A DNA stretch of 64,000 nucleotides, taken from assembly GCF_024704385.1 (NCBI RefSeq), contig NZ_JAJDFX010000002.1:1736001-1800000 (forward strand). Reading direction: 5' to 3'. The notes under the pieces were generated by a model that was not told the DNA's origin, ran no database searches, and saw only the letters and a list, made by a program, of their open reading frames with translations. The position numbers and the translations under genes are program-made. Positions 27,468-35,459 of this stretch are shown here, piece by piece. Origin of the DNA: Cellulomonas sp. P24. Its GTDB lineage: Bacteria; Actinomycetota; Actinomycetes; Actinomycetales; Cellulomonadaceae. Each line of letters starts with the position of its first letter. Within the stretch, counting starts at the first letter, position 1.

Positions 27468-29318
27468 TCAGGACGTCCAGCTCCACTTCTGCGGTGCGAA
27501 GTTCCCGCCCGGGTCCTGGGTGCCGATGTTCAGCGTGTTGCTGACCACGGACACCTGGTAGACGGGGTTGGGCATCCAGAGCACCGGGAGGTTCTCCGCC
27601 AGGTAGGCGGAGTACTTCTGGTCGGCGGTCGGGTCGGAGGACACGAGGGTCGCGTTGATCAGGTCGAACGCCTTCTGGTCGACGTACTGCCCGGCGTTCC
27701 ACTTCACCCCGTCGGCCCACAGGTGGTCTCCGGTGGGGTAGGCGTTGAAGTACCACGAGCCGGCGGTGCCGAAGAAGACGAGCTGCCACGAGCAGTCGGA
27801 CCCGCTCTTGCACTTCTGCGCCTCGGTGAGCACCGAGTCCAGGGTCGCGTCCTGGATCGTCATGTCGACGCCGATCTTGCTGTACGCCGACTTGATCGCC
27901 GCCATCATGTTGTCGGTCTCCTGGGAGCCGTTCTGCGTCATGACGGTGATCTTCATCTGCGTGCCGGACGCGATGCCGGCGCCGCACTGGCCGCTGCCCG
28001 TGCCCGGGTCGGTGCAGGCCAGGATCCCGTCGGAGCCCTTGGTCCAGCCGTTGTCGGTGAAGTACTTCTCCGCGGTGGTGAGCGAGTACGGGTACGGGTT
28101 GTTGGCCTGCACGCTGGACAGGTAGTCCGACGCCGGGTTCTGCGGGACCGGCCCGTAGTCAGGGGCGGCCGCACCGTGCCAGATCTTCTCGGAGATGGTC
28201 GGCTGGTCGACCGCGCTCTGGAGTCCCTGCCGGACGTAGAGCTGCTTGAACACCGCGCCCATGGTCGGGTTGGCGAAGTTGTACGGCATGTAGGTGACGG
28301 ACCAGCCGTTCCACGGCACGATCTTGTAGCCGAGGTCGGTGAACTGCGACGACGTGCTCAGCTGCGACGGCGTGATGAAGCCGTAGTCGACGCCCTTGGC
28401 CCGCAGGTCGTTCATCTCCGCGTCGTTCGACGTGTACGGCTTGAAGTTGACCGTGTCGATGTGCGGCTTGTCCTGGCCGGTGTACTTCGTGTTGGCCACG
28501 ATCGTCACGCTGCCGTCGGAGGTCCAGGACTTGACGACGTACGGCCCGTCCACCACCTTCCACATCGGGTTGGTGCTGTAGGTGGTCACGTCCTTCGCCT
28601 GGTCCTCGATGAAGGTCCAGACCTGCTTGGCACCGTCGGGCGTCTGGTCGTAGTCGCCCACGGCGCCACTGGCACTCGTCTTGTCCCAGGCGTGCTGCGG
28701 CATCGGGCTGAACAGCGTCAGCTGGTTCGCCAGGATGAACTGCTGGTTGTAGGCCTTGTCGAAGGTCAGCGTGAAGTGCTTGTCGTCCGTGATCTTGAAG
28801 GACGTGACGTTGTCGGGGAACAGGACCTTGGAGTACGAGCCCCACTGGTCCGTGTTGGCCTTGATCAGGTTGTAGGCGAACTCCACGTCACGGGAGGTGA
28901 CCGGCGAGCCGTTGTCCGACCAGGTCAGGTCGCCGAGCGTGATGGTCACCGCGGTGTTGTCGGCATTGAAGCTGTACGCCGACGCGGCCGATGCGGCGGT
29001 GTCCAGCTCCATCCGACCGCTCGTGCCGTCGTAGTTGATCAGCGAAGGCCAGTTCGTGGCGTGGATCGCGCTGTTGGACGTGATCATCTTGTCCGGCGGG
29101 CTGATCGGGGCGATCCAGTTCGGTCCCTGACCGGGGGCGAGCGCATAGGTGACGGGCTTGGTGCTGTCCGCCGCGGCGCCGGAGCCGTTGGTCGAGGAGG
29201 TGGAGCCGTTCGTGCTCGAGCCGGCCGAGCATGCGGCCAGGGCCAGGGCGCCGGTCGCGAGCAGGGCGATGAACCCTGCACGCTTCCGACTGCTGCGACC
29301 GGTTGACGCGGTGTGCAT
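27468..29318 (-). CDS. ABC importer substrate-binding lipoprotein (Opp/Dpp type)
   Basis: A 616-residue extracellular binding protein. A twin-basic start leads to signal ALLATGALALAAC with lipobox LAAC (Cys near residue 29), a Gly/Ser/Thr linker, then the SBP_bac_5 fold with VEFAYNLIKANTDQ and VRQGLQSAVDQPTISEKIWH. Family members bind peptides, oligosaccharides, nickel or opines. ATG 29318 has GGAAGAAGG upstream; the longer frame to 29396 enters the operator. It is first gene of the operon and divergent from the ROK regulator, so its expression is probably controlled by that repressor. Confidence 0.92.
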   Translation of the reverse strand: MHTASTGRSSRKRAGFIALLATGALALAACSAGSSTNGSTSSTNGSGAAADSTKPVTYALAPGQGPNWIAPISPPDKMITSNSAIHATNWPSLINYDGTSGRMELDTAASAASAYSFNADNTAVTITLGDLTWSDNGSPVTSRDVEFAYNLIKANTDQWGSYSKVLFPDNVTSFKITDDKHFTLTFDKAYNQQFILANQLTLFSPMPQHAWDKTSASGAVGDYDQTPDGAKQVWTFIEDQAKDVTTYSTNPMWKVVDGPYVVKSWTSDGSVTIVANTKYTGQDKPHIDTVNFKPYTSNDAEMNDLRAKGVDYGFITPSQLSTSSQFTDLGYKIVPWNGWSVTYMPYNFANPTMGAVFKQLYVRQGLQSAVDQPTISEKIWHGAAAPDYGPVPQNPASDYLSSVQANNPYPYSLTTAEKYFTDNGWTKGSDGILACTDPGTGSGQCGAGIASGTQMKITVMTQNGSQETDNMMAAIKSAYSKIGVDMTIQDATLDSVLTEAQKCKSGSDCSWQLVFFGTAGSWYFNAYPTGDHLWADGVKWNAGQYVDQKAFDLINATLVSSDPTADQKYSAYLAENLPVLWMPNPVYQVSVVSNTLNIGTQDPGGNFAPQKWSWTS

Positions 29319-29398
29319 GAAGACCTTCTTCCGTCGTGGGGGACAAGTCGGTTCGGGACGATGGGCGGAGATCATTTCTTCGACACAAGTAGCCACTT

Positions 29399-29414
29399 TC
29401 TTCGATATCGAAGA
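29399..29414. promoter_or_regulatory. perfect 16-bp palindromic operator, probably for the ROK regulator
   Basis: TCTTCGATATCGAAGA lies between the divergent import operon and the ROK regulator gene. A similar half (TTTCTTCGACA) occurs at 29375-29385, 22 bp away. The AT-rich core is unusual for this DNA. Both sites would overlap the import-operon promoter. Confidence 0.7.
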
Positions 29415-29580
29415 TAACTGCTAGTCTTGCTGCGAGTCGTGGCGCAACTGCGTACGCCTCGGAGATTAGCCGCCGCGCAATCCGCTGGCAATGGGGCATC
29501 AACCCCCGGTTCACGCCGGCCAGCATGCCGTAAGGTCAGTCCCTATATTTCGACCGCGAATTAACAGAAAGGTAACCGCG

Positions 29581-30735
29581 ATGTCCGAGGATCTGGTCGG
29601 AACCCCGTCTCAGCGGGGCGAGCACGCGAGGGTCGTCGGCCTGATCGCCTCCGGCCGGGCGACCAGTCGGATCGCGATCTCGCGTGCGCTCGGCATCGCA
29701 CCGTCGACGGCCTCCCTGCGGGTCCAGGACCTGATCGACGCGGGCCTCCTCGTCGAGTCCGGCGACGAACGGTCGACCGGCGGCCGACGCGCGAAGACGC
29801 TGTCCCTCGCGCCCGACGGCGGATGCGTCCTGGCCGTCGACCTCGGCACCCACCATGCGAGGGTGGCCCTGGTCGACATGGCGGGCGCGATCCTCTCGGC
29901 CGAGGAGATCCCGGTCGAGATCGCGAGCGGGCCCGAGGCGGTGCTCACCGCCGTCATCGGGGCCGCGCTCGCCATCGAAGACCGTCCGCGGTTCCGGGGG
30001 CTCGGACTGGCCCTGCCCGGACCCGTCAACATCGCGACCGGCGCCGTCACGCTCCCGTCACGGATGCCGGGCTGGAAGGACTTCGCCGCCCGCGACTGGC
30101 TCACGGAGACCTACGGCATCCCCGTGGTCGTCGAGAACGACGCCAACCTCATGGCCTACGGCGAGTACATCGCCCACGGCTCGGGACCGCGGGACATCGT
30201 GACGGTCAAGGCGGGGTCCGGCATCGGCGCCGGCGTCATCGTGCAGGGGAACATCCACCGCGGTGCGACGTTCGCCGCGGGCGACATCGCCCACGTGCGC
30301 GTCGACGCCGCCGGTGACCGCCCGTGCTCGTGCGGGAACCACGGCTGCCTCGAGACCGTCGCGTCGGGCGCAGCCCTCCTGGGGATGCTGCGCGCCCAGG
30401 GCGTCGCCGTCGACACCGCCGCCGACGTCGTGGGACTCGCCCAGGAGGGCGACCTGATCGCCACGACGGCCGTGCGCGCGGCAGGCGCGCGCCTGGGAAG
30501 TGTGCTGTGCGCGGTGACGAACTTCTTCAACCCCACGGCGATCTACCTCGGCGGGCTGCTGTCCACCGTCGAGCCGTTCGTCGCCGCGGTCCGTTCCGAG
30601 ATCTACCAGGGCTCCCACCCGCTGGCCACCCAGAGCCTGACGATCGAACGGACCCTCAACGACCGCAACGCGACGCTGATCGGGGCGTCGCGCCTGGCGA
30701 TCGAGCACACGCTCCGGGTCGGCATGACGGAGTAG
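29581..30735 (+). CDS. ROK-family transcriptional repressor (NagC/XylR type)
   Basis: A 384-residue protein. Residues about 15-70 form a winged helix (ARVVGLIASGRATSRIAISR, GIAPSTASLRVQDLIDAGLL). The rest is a ROK sugar-binding fold with VDLGTHHARVALVD, VVVENDANLMAYGEY, TVKAGSGIGAGVI and the zinc motif CSCGNHGCLE. The start is ATG 29581 behind GAAAGG. It faces the import operon across the palindrome at 29399-29414. The expected ligand is a sugar or sugar phosphate, possibly the product of the operon's ROK kinase. Confidence 0.9.
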   Translation: MSEDLVGTPSQRGEHARVVGLIASGRATSRIAISRALGIAPSTASLRVQDLIDAGLLVESGDERSTGGRRAKTLSLAPDGGCVLAVDLGTHHARVALVDMAGAILSAEEIPVEIASGPEAVLTAVIGAALAIEDRPRFRGLGLALPGPVNIATGAVTLPSRMPGWKDFAARDWLTETYGIPVVVENDANLMAYGEYIAHGSGPRDIVTVKAGSGIGAGVIVQGNIHRGATFAAGDIAHVRVDAAGDRPCSCGNHGCLETVASGAALLGMLRAQGVAVDTAADVVGLAQEGDLIATTAVRAAGARLGSVLCAVTNFFNPTAIYLGGLLSTVEPFVAAVRSEIYQGSHPLATQSLTIERTLNDRNATLIGASRLAIEHTLRVGMTE

Positions 30736-30756
30736 CCCGACGTCGCCGCCCGCGGC

Positions 30757-31461
30757 TCACGACAGCAGGAACGACAGGTCCTCCCCCGTCGCGAGCTCGA
30801 CGGCGTCGCAGCCGGCGCGGAACAGACGCGCCCCGGCGGGCTCGCCCTCGAGCGTCAGCCGGTCGCCGCGCCGACGCAGCCACGTCCCCTCGCGGAGACC
30901 CAGCACCGGCACGTCGGACTCCTCGTGGAACTGCCGGATCCGCTCCTCGCGGGTCTCACCCTGGTGGGTGTCGCCGGGGACCGGGTCGAGGTAGTGCGGG
31001 TTGATCTGGAACGGCACCAGGCCGAGCGTCTCGAAGCTCGGCGGCTGGACGATCGGCATGTCGTTGGTGGTGCGCAGCGACGGGGTCGCGACGTTCGTCC
31101 CGGCGGACGAGCCGAGGTACGCGGCACCGGCCGCCACGGCAGCCGGGATCGCCGCGATCAGGCCCGTCCGGTACAACGCCGCCGTCAGGCGGAAGGTGTT
31201 GCCGCCACCGACGAAGACGATCCCGGCCTCCGCGACGATCTCGACCGGGTCACCGGTGTGCACCCCGACCACCTGCAGGCCGAGAGCGGCCAGTGCCCCG
31301 GCGGCCTTCGCGGTGTAGGCGTCATGGTCGGCCAGGGCGTAGGGCACGAACGCGACGACCCCCGCCCTCGCGGTGCCGGCAAGGTCGCCGATGCCCGCGG
31401 TGGCGTGGGCCAGGTACGAACGACCGGGAGCGGCCGAGCTGGACAGCAGCAGGAGGTTCAC
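30757..31461 (-). CDS. pepE: dipeptidase E (alpha-aspartyl dipeptidase)
   Basis: A 234-residue PepE cleaving Asp-X dipeptides. It starts MNLLLLSSSAAPG, has VGGGNTFRL, the nucleophile elbow YLGSSAGTNVA (Ser near residue 120) and the histidine in NPHYLDPVPGDTHQGETREERI, the hallmark block of true PepE. It is convergent with the ROK regulator gene, 21 nt apart. The last ~120 bp have a near copy at 33847-33962 (see there). Together with the importer it could complete peptide use, though it is transcribed as a separate unit. Confidence 0.93.
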   Translation of the reverse strand: MNLLLLSSSAAPGRSYLAHATAGIGDLAGTARAGVVAFVPYALADHDAYTAKAAGALAALGLQVVGVHTGDPVEIVAEAGIVFVGGGNTFRLTAALYRTGLIAAIPAAVAAGAAYLGSSAGTNVATPSLRTTNDMPIVQPPSFETLGLVPFQINPHYLDPVPGDTHQGETREERIRQFHEESDVPVLGLREGTWLRRRGDRLTLEGEPAGARLFRAGCDAVELATGEDLSFLLS

Positions 31462-31646
31462 GGATCTCTCCTCGACGCGGGGCGACGTCGGAGGTTACCG
31501 CGGGCCGGACGAACGGCGTTCCGGTGCGGCCCGCCCCTGAGCCCCCGCGCGCGCCGCGATCACCGGTGCCACACTGGGCCTGTTGTGTCAGGACGCCGGC
31601 GAGCCGGTCCTTCGACCCGCCGGTTCCCCGGTCGAAGGAGCCCACG

Positions 31647-32349
31647 ATGACGATGCCGTCGGCACCACCAGCCGACTACCCGGTCCACCTCACTGCACGG
31701 CCTCCGGAGCAGCTCTCCGCCGGGCTGTGGCTGGTCAAGTGGCTGCTGATCATCCCGCACGTGATCGTGCTGATCCCGTTGGGGGGTGGTGTTCGTCCTC
31801 CTCACGATGGTGGCGTTCGTCGCGATCCTCGTGACCGGTCGGTACCCGCGGGGCATCTTCGACCTCAACGTCGGGGTGCTCCGGTGGGCGTGGCGCGTGG
31901 GCTACTACGCGTACAGCGCGCTGGCCACGGACGAGTACCCGCCGTTCACGCTCGCGGAGCAGCCGAGCTACCCGGCCTCGCTCACCGTGGAGTACCCCGA
32001 GCGGTTGTCCCGTGGGCTCGTGCTGGTCAAGTGGTGGCTGCTCGCCATCCCGCACTACATCGTCGTCGGTCTGCTCACCGGCCCGCAGTTCAGCTACGAG
32101 ACCGCTCAGGGCACCCGGTACCAGGGGCAGATCGGGCTGATCGGCATCCTGGTGCTGGTGGCGGCCGTGCTGCTCGCCGTCCGCGGCACGTATCCGCGGA
32201 ACCTGTACGACCTCGTGCTGGGACTCAACCGGTGGGTCTTCCGCGTCGCGGCCTACGCGTGCCTGATGACCGACGTGTACCCGCCGTTCCGACTGGACCA
32301 GGGTCCTGAGGACCGCGTCGCGGCCGTCGGCCCGGCGCCGGCCAGCTAG
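31647..32349 (+). CDS. DUF4389 membrane protein, frameshifted
   Basis: Membrane protein made of two DUF4389 repeats. Each repeat has a segment like LSAGLWLVKWLLIIPHVIVL / LSRGLVLVKWWLLAIPHYIV and a later (R)(G)(R/T)YPR(G/N)(I/L)(F/Y)DL plus YPPF block. The ATG at 31647 follows GAAGGAG, but the frame breaks at a G6 run (31776-31790 region). Removing one G joins VLIPLG to VVFVLLTMVAF and gives about 233 residues. The part from 31786 to 32349 is intact. The function of DUF4389 is unknown. Confidence 0.8.
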
Positions 32350-32404
32350 GTCGTCGGGACCTAGGGCCGAGGCGAACCCCCGCGATGAGGCGAACGGTGA
32401 GCGC

Positions 32405-32911
32405 ATGACGTCCCTGGTGGTGTACGAGTCCATGTTCGGCGCGACGAAGGCCCTCGCGGAGGAGATCGCACGGGCACTGGGCGACGGCGGGCCGGCCCGC
32501 GTGGTCGAAGTCGGCGCACTCGCAGCGGACGGGCCGACGCTCCCGGACGACGTCGACCTGCTCGTCGTCGGGGCTCCGGTCCACGCGTTCGGGATGAGCC
32601 GGGCCTCGACCCGGCGCGACGCCGCCAAGGAGCAGAGCCCGGTGATCTCGGCGACGATCGGCGTCCGCGAGTGGCTCGAGCTGCTGGTCGTCCGGCCGGG
32701 ACTGCGCTTCGCCACCTTCGACACCAAGGTCCTGACCCCGCGGTTGCCTGGCTCGGCGGCGAAGGCGATCGACAAGCACCTGCGGGCAGCCGGTGCGGTC
32801 CGGATCTGCCCACCGCGCACCTTCTCGGTGCACGGGAAAGCCGACGGCCTGGTGGACGGCGAGCTCGACGCGGCGCGAGCCTGGGCCGGCACACTGACCG
32901 CGACCCGATAG
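32405..32911 (+). CDS. flavodoxin-family protein
   Basis: A 168-residue FMN-binding flavodoxin-like protein. It starts MTSLVVYESMFGATKALAEE, the phosphate-binding loop at residues about 8-14, then VDLLVVGAPVHAFGMSRAST and FDTKVLTPRLPGSAAKAIDK. Flavodoxins shuttle electrons between redox enzymes; here no partner is next door. It stands alone, 55 nt after the DUF4389 gene, on the same strand. Confidence 0.87.
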   Translation: MTSLVVYESMFGATKALAEEIARALGDGGPARVVEVGALAADGPTLPDDVDLLVVGAPVHAFGMSRASTRRDAAKEQSPVISATIGVREWLELLVVRPGLRFATFDTKVLTPRLPGSAAKAIDKHLRAAGAVRICPPRTFSVHGKADGLVDGELDAARAWAGTLTATR

Positions 32912-32971
32912 GGATCACCCGCGCTCAGCGCGCCCGGTGCGCTCGGTGATGTCGACCTCACCCGGCCGATC

Positions 32972-33745
32972 TCACCCGGCCGTCGCCCGGTACGCGTGGG
33001 TCACGTAGGGCAAGCAGACCAGGCCGTCCGGCTCGACGACGGAGCGGGCGAGGTCCCGCACCGCGTCGAGGATCCGGGTGCGACGATCCGGCTCCGCGGT
33101 GATGACGTAGCTGCGCGACGCCGCCATCGCCACGACGTCCTCGACGCTCATCCGGCGCTCCCAGGCGACCTCACGCGTCTCGAGCGACCCCAGCGGTTCG
33201 GCGACCTGCGGGCCTCCGCCGTCGATCAGGCGTTCGGCGGCACTGTGGTGCATCACCGTGGAGAGCTCGGCGACCCAGGCGACGCGCTCGTCGCGGATGT
33301 TCCAGATGAGCCCGAGCACACCACCCGGCCGCAGGACGCGCGCCGCCTCGGCCGAGCCACGTGCCGGGTCGACCCAGTGCCACGACTGCCCGAACGTCAC
33401 GGCGTCCACGCTCGCATCGGTCACGGGCAGCGACTCACCCGTTCCTTCGCGGGTCTCGACCTCCGGCAGGCGACCGTGCAGCGCGGCGAGCATCTGGGCG
33501 TCGGGGTCCACGGCCACGACCGTGCGCCCGGGTGCGACGAGCGCGGCCGTGAGCTTGCCGGTGCCCGCACCGACGTCCACGACGGTCGTCGCGTCGCCGG
33601 GCACGAGCCAGGCGACCAGCTCCGCCGGGTAGGGAGGTCTGCCGCGCTCGTACTCGGCTGCGTGGCTGCCGAAGGACCGCGCTGCCGAGACCGCGTGCCG
33701 TTCGATGGTGCCGTCATGCGAGTCGGGTGAGGTCACGGGCACCAT
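32972..33745 (-). CDS. class I SAM-dependent methyltransferase
   Basis: A 257-residue methyltransferase. Motif I VVDVGAGTGKLTAALVAPG is near residues 54-72, acidic VVAVDPDAQML follows, then the post-motif VDAVTFGQSWHWVDP and LRPGGVLGLIWNIRD. The pattern is the small-molecule/ubiquinone-type Methyltransf_11 family. Substrate unknown. Start ATG/GTG region at 33745 gives MVPVTSPDSHDG. Confidence 0.87.
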   Translation of the reverse strand: MVPVTSPDSHDGTIERHAVSAARSFGSHAAEYERGRPPYPAELVAWLVPGDATTVVDVGAGTGKLTAALVAPGRTVVAVDPDAQMLAALHGRLPEVETREGTGESLPVTDASVDAVTFGQSWHWVDPARGSAEAARVLRPGGVLGLIWNIRDERVAWVAELSTVMHHSAAERLIDGGGPQVAEPLGSLETREVAWERRMSVEDVVAMAASRSYVITAEPDRRTRILDAVRDLARSVVEPDGLVCLPYVTHAYRATAG

Positions 33746-33846
33746 CTTGCCGCCCGGTCACGCAGGGGTCAGCGCCCGACGACCGCGGCGCGACCGTGGG
33801 CCCGGTGCCGGTAAGCCAGGCCGTCCGTTCCGAGATCGACCAGGCG

Positions 33847-33962
33847 TCACACCAGCAGGAACGACAGGTCCTCCCCCGTCGCGACCTCGACCGGTTCGCG
33901 GCCGGGGCGGAACAGGCGCGCCCCGGCGGGTTCGCCCCCGAGCGTCAACCGGTCGGCACGTC
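33847..33962 (-). pseudogene. fragment copy of the pepE 3' end
   Basis: About 116 nt closely match pepE from its stop codon inward (30757-30872): both read TCA-(c)-CAGCAGGAACGACAGG on the plus strand and encode a tail ending GEDLSFLL(V/S). By eye identity is above 80 percent, with many third-position changes. No upstream pepE sequence follows, so it is a 3' remnant of a second pepE, now in the leader of the class V aminotransferase gene. Confidence 0.75.
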
Positions 33963-34101
33963 GCCGTCACCGACGCCGTGGGCCGAGCCCCACCGCCGCG
34001 CGTCGCCGCACGGACCGACGTGCACGTCCCGGGAGAATGGACAGACCGACCGCCGCTCCCGAGGCGGAGCACGGCACCGCCTCGACGTGAGGACTCGCCC
34101 G

Positions 34102-35367
34102 ATGAACCTCGACACGACAGCCGGCAGCACGGCCGACGGCGGCCCCGGCGGTCGCGGCGGTGAGGGGCCGGCCCTGGATGTCGCCGCGCTGCGCGCGATG
34201 TTCTCGTCGTTGCAGCACGGGATCGCGCACTTCGACGCGCCGGGCGGCACGCAGACCCCGGACGCCGTCGCCGACGCGATCCGCGACGCCCTGGTGCACC
34301 CGCTCGCCAACCGCGGGCGGGGCAACCTGGCCGAGCGCAACGCCGACGACATCGTCGTCGGCTTCCGTGCCGCCCTGGGCGACCTGCTCGGGGTCGACCC
34401 GGGCACCGTGATCGTCGGCCGCAGCGCCACGGCGCTGACCTTCGAGCTGTCGCGTGCGATCTCGAGCACCTGGCGTGAGGGCGACGAGGTCGTGATCTCC
34501 CGGCTCGAGCACGACGCGAACGCCAACCCGTGGCTGATCGCCGCCGAACGCCACGGTGCCACGGTGAGGTGGGCCGACTTCGACCCGACCACCGGCGAGC
34601 TCGACGTCGACACCGTCGCGGCGCAGCTGTCCGAGCGCACGGTGCTGGTGGCCATGACCGCGGCATCGAACCTCATCGGCACCATGCCCGATCTCCCGGC
34701 GATCGCTGCGCACGTGCACGGCGTCGGTGGCCTGCTGTTCGTCGACGGCGTGCACTACACCGCCCACGAGCTCGTCGACGTCCCCGCGCTCGGAGCCGAC
34801 TTCTACACCTGCTCCCCGTACAAGTTCCTCGGCCCGCACTGCGGAGTGGTCACCGGCCGGGCCGAGCTCCTCGAGGGGCTCCACCCGGACAAGCTGCGCC
34901 CGGCGACCGACGCCGTTCCGGAACGGTTCGAGCTCGGCACCCTGCCGTACGAGCTCCTGGCGGGGGTCACCGCAGCCGTCGACACCCTCGCCGGGATGGT
35001 CACCGGCTCGGGCTCCCGACGCGAGCGCCTGCGCCGTTCGATGGCGGCCGCACACCTTCACGAGGACGCGCTGCGGCACCGGATCGAGGCGGCCCTCGCC
35101 CAGCTGCCAGGAGCGACGGTGCACTCGCGCGCCGGACGCCGCACCCCGACCCTGCTGGTCACGTTCGCGGAGCGCGCCGCGGCCGACGTCTCCGCACAGC
35201 TCGCCGCAGCGGGTGTCAACGCACCCGCGGGGAGCTTCTACGCCTACGAGGTGTCCCAGCACCTCGGCCTCGGCCTGACCGGAGGCCTGCGGATCGGGCT
35301 TGCGCCCTACACCGACGACGAGGACGTCGATCGTCTGCTCGCGGCGCTGGAGTCCGCCGCGGGTTGA
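34102..35367 (+). CDS. cysteine-desulfurase-like PLP enzyme (aminotransferase class V)
   Basis: A 421-residue fold-type I PLP enzyme: FDAPGGTQTPDAVADAIRDA, RSATALTFELSRAI (PLP phosphate site), SRLEHDANANPWL, FVDGVHYTAHELVD (PLP aspartate) and the Schiff-base lysine in YTCSPYKFLGPHCG. It matches the cysteine-desulfurase-like subfamily that lacks a clear sulfur-acceptor cysteine loop, so desulfurase activity is uncertain. ATG 34102 is chosen because upstream sequence is the pepE fragment. Confidence 0.85.
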   Translation: MNLDTTAGSTADGGPGGRGGEGPALDVAALRAMFSSLQHGIAHFDAPGGTQTPDAVADAIRDALVHPLANRGRGNLAERNADDIVVGFRAALGDLLGVDPGTVIVGRSATALTFELSRAISSTWREGDEVVISRLEHDANANPWLIAAERHGATVRWADFDPTTGELDVDTVAAQLSERTVLVAMTAASNLIGTMPDLPAIAAHVHGVGGLLFVDGVHYTAHELVDVPALGADFYTCSPYKFLGPHCGVVTGRAELLEGLHPDKLRPATDAVPERFELGTLPYELLAGVTAAVDTLAGMVTGSGSRRERLRRSMAAAHLHEDALRHRIEAALAQLPGATVHSRAGRRTPTLLVTFAERAAADVSAQLAAAGVNAPAGSFYAYEVSQHLGLGLTGGLRIGLAPYTDDEDVDRLLAALESAAG

Positions 35368-35445
35368 CGTGAGCACGGCCACGGACCGGCCCGCTGGGCG
35401 GGTGCGTCGGGCAACGGTGTTCGGACACCCGCAGGCCGCCTCCGC

Positions 35446-35451
35446 TAGGGT
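35446..35451 (+). promoter_or_regulatory. -10 box (TAGGGT) of a likely leaderless transcript
   Basis: TAGGGT is followed by eight bases and the ATG at 35460, without a Shine-Dalgarno. Confidence 0.45.
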
Positions 35452-35459
35452 CCTGCCTC

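Noticed and set aside
26880-29306. 808-codon open frame on the plus strand
   Set aside because: Antisense to the binding protein and permease genes, low-complexity and without motifs.
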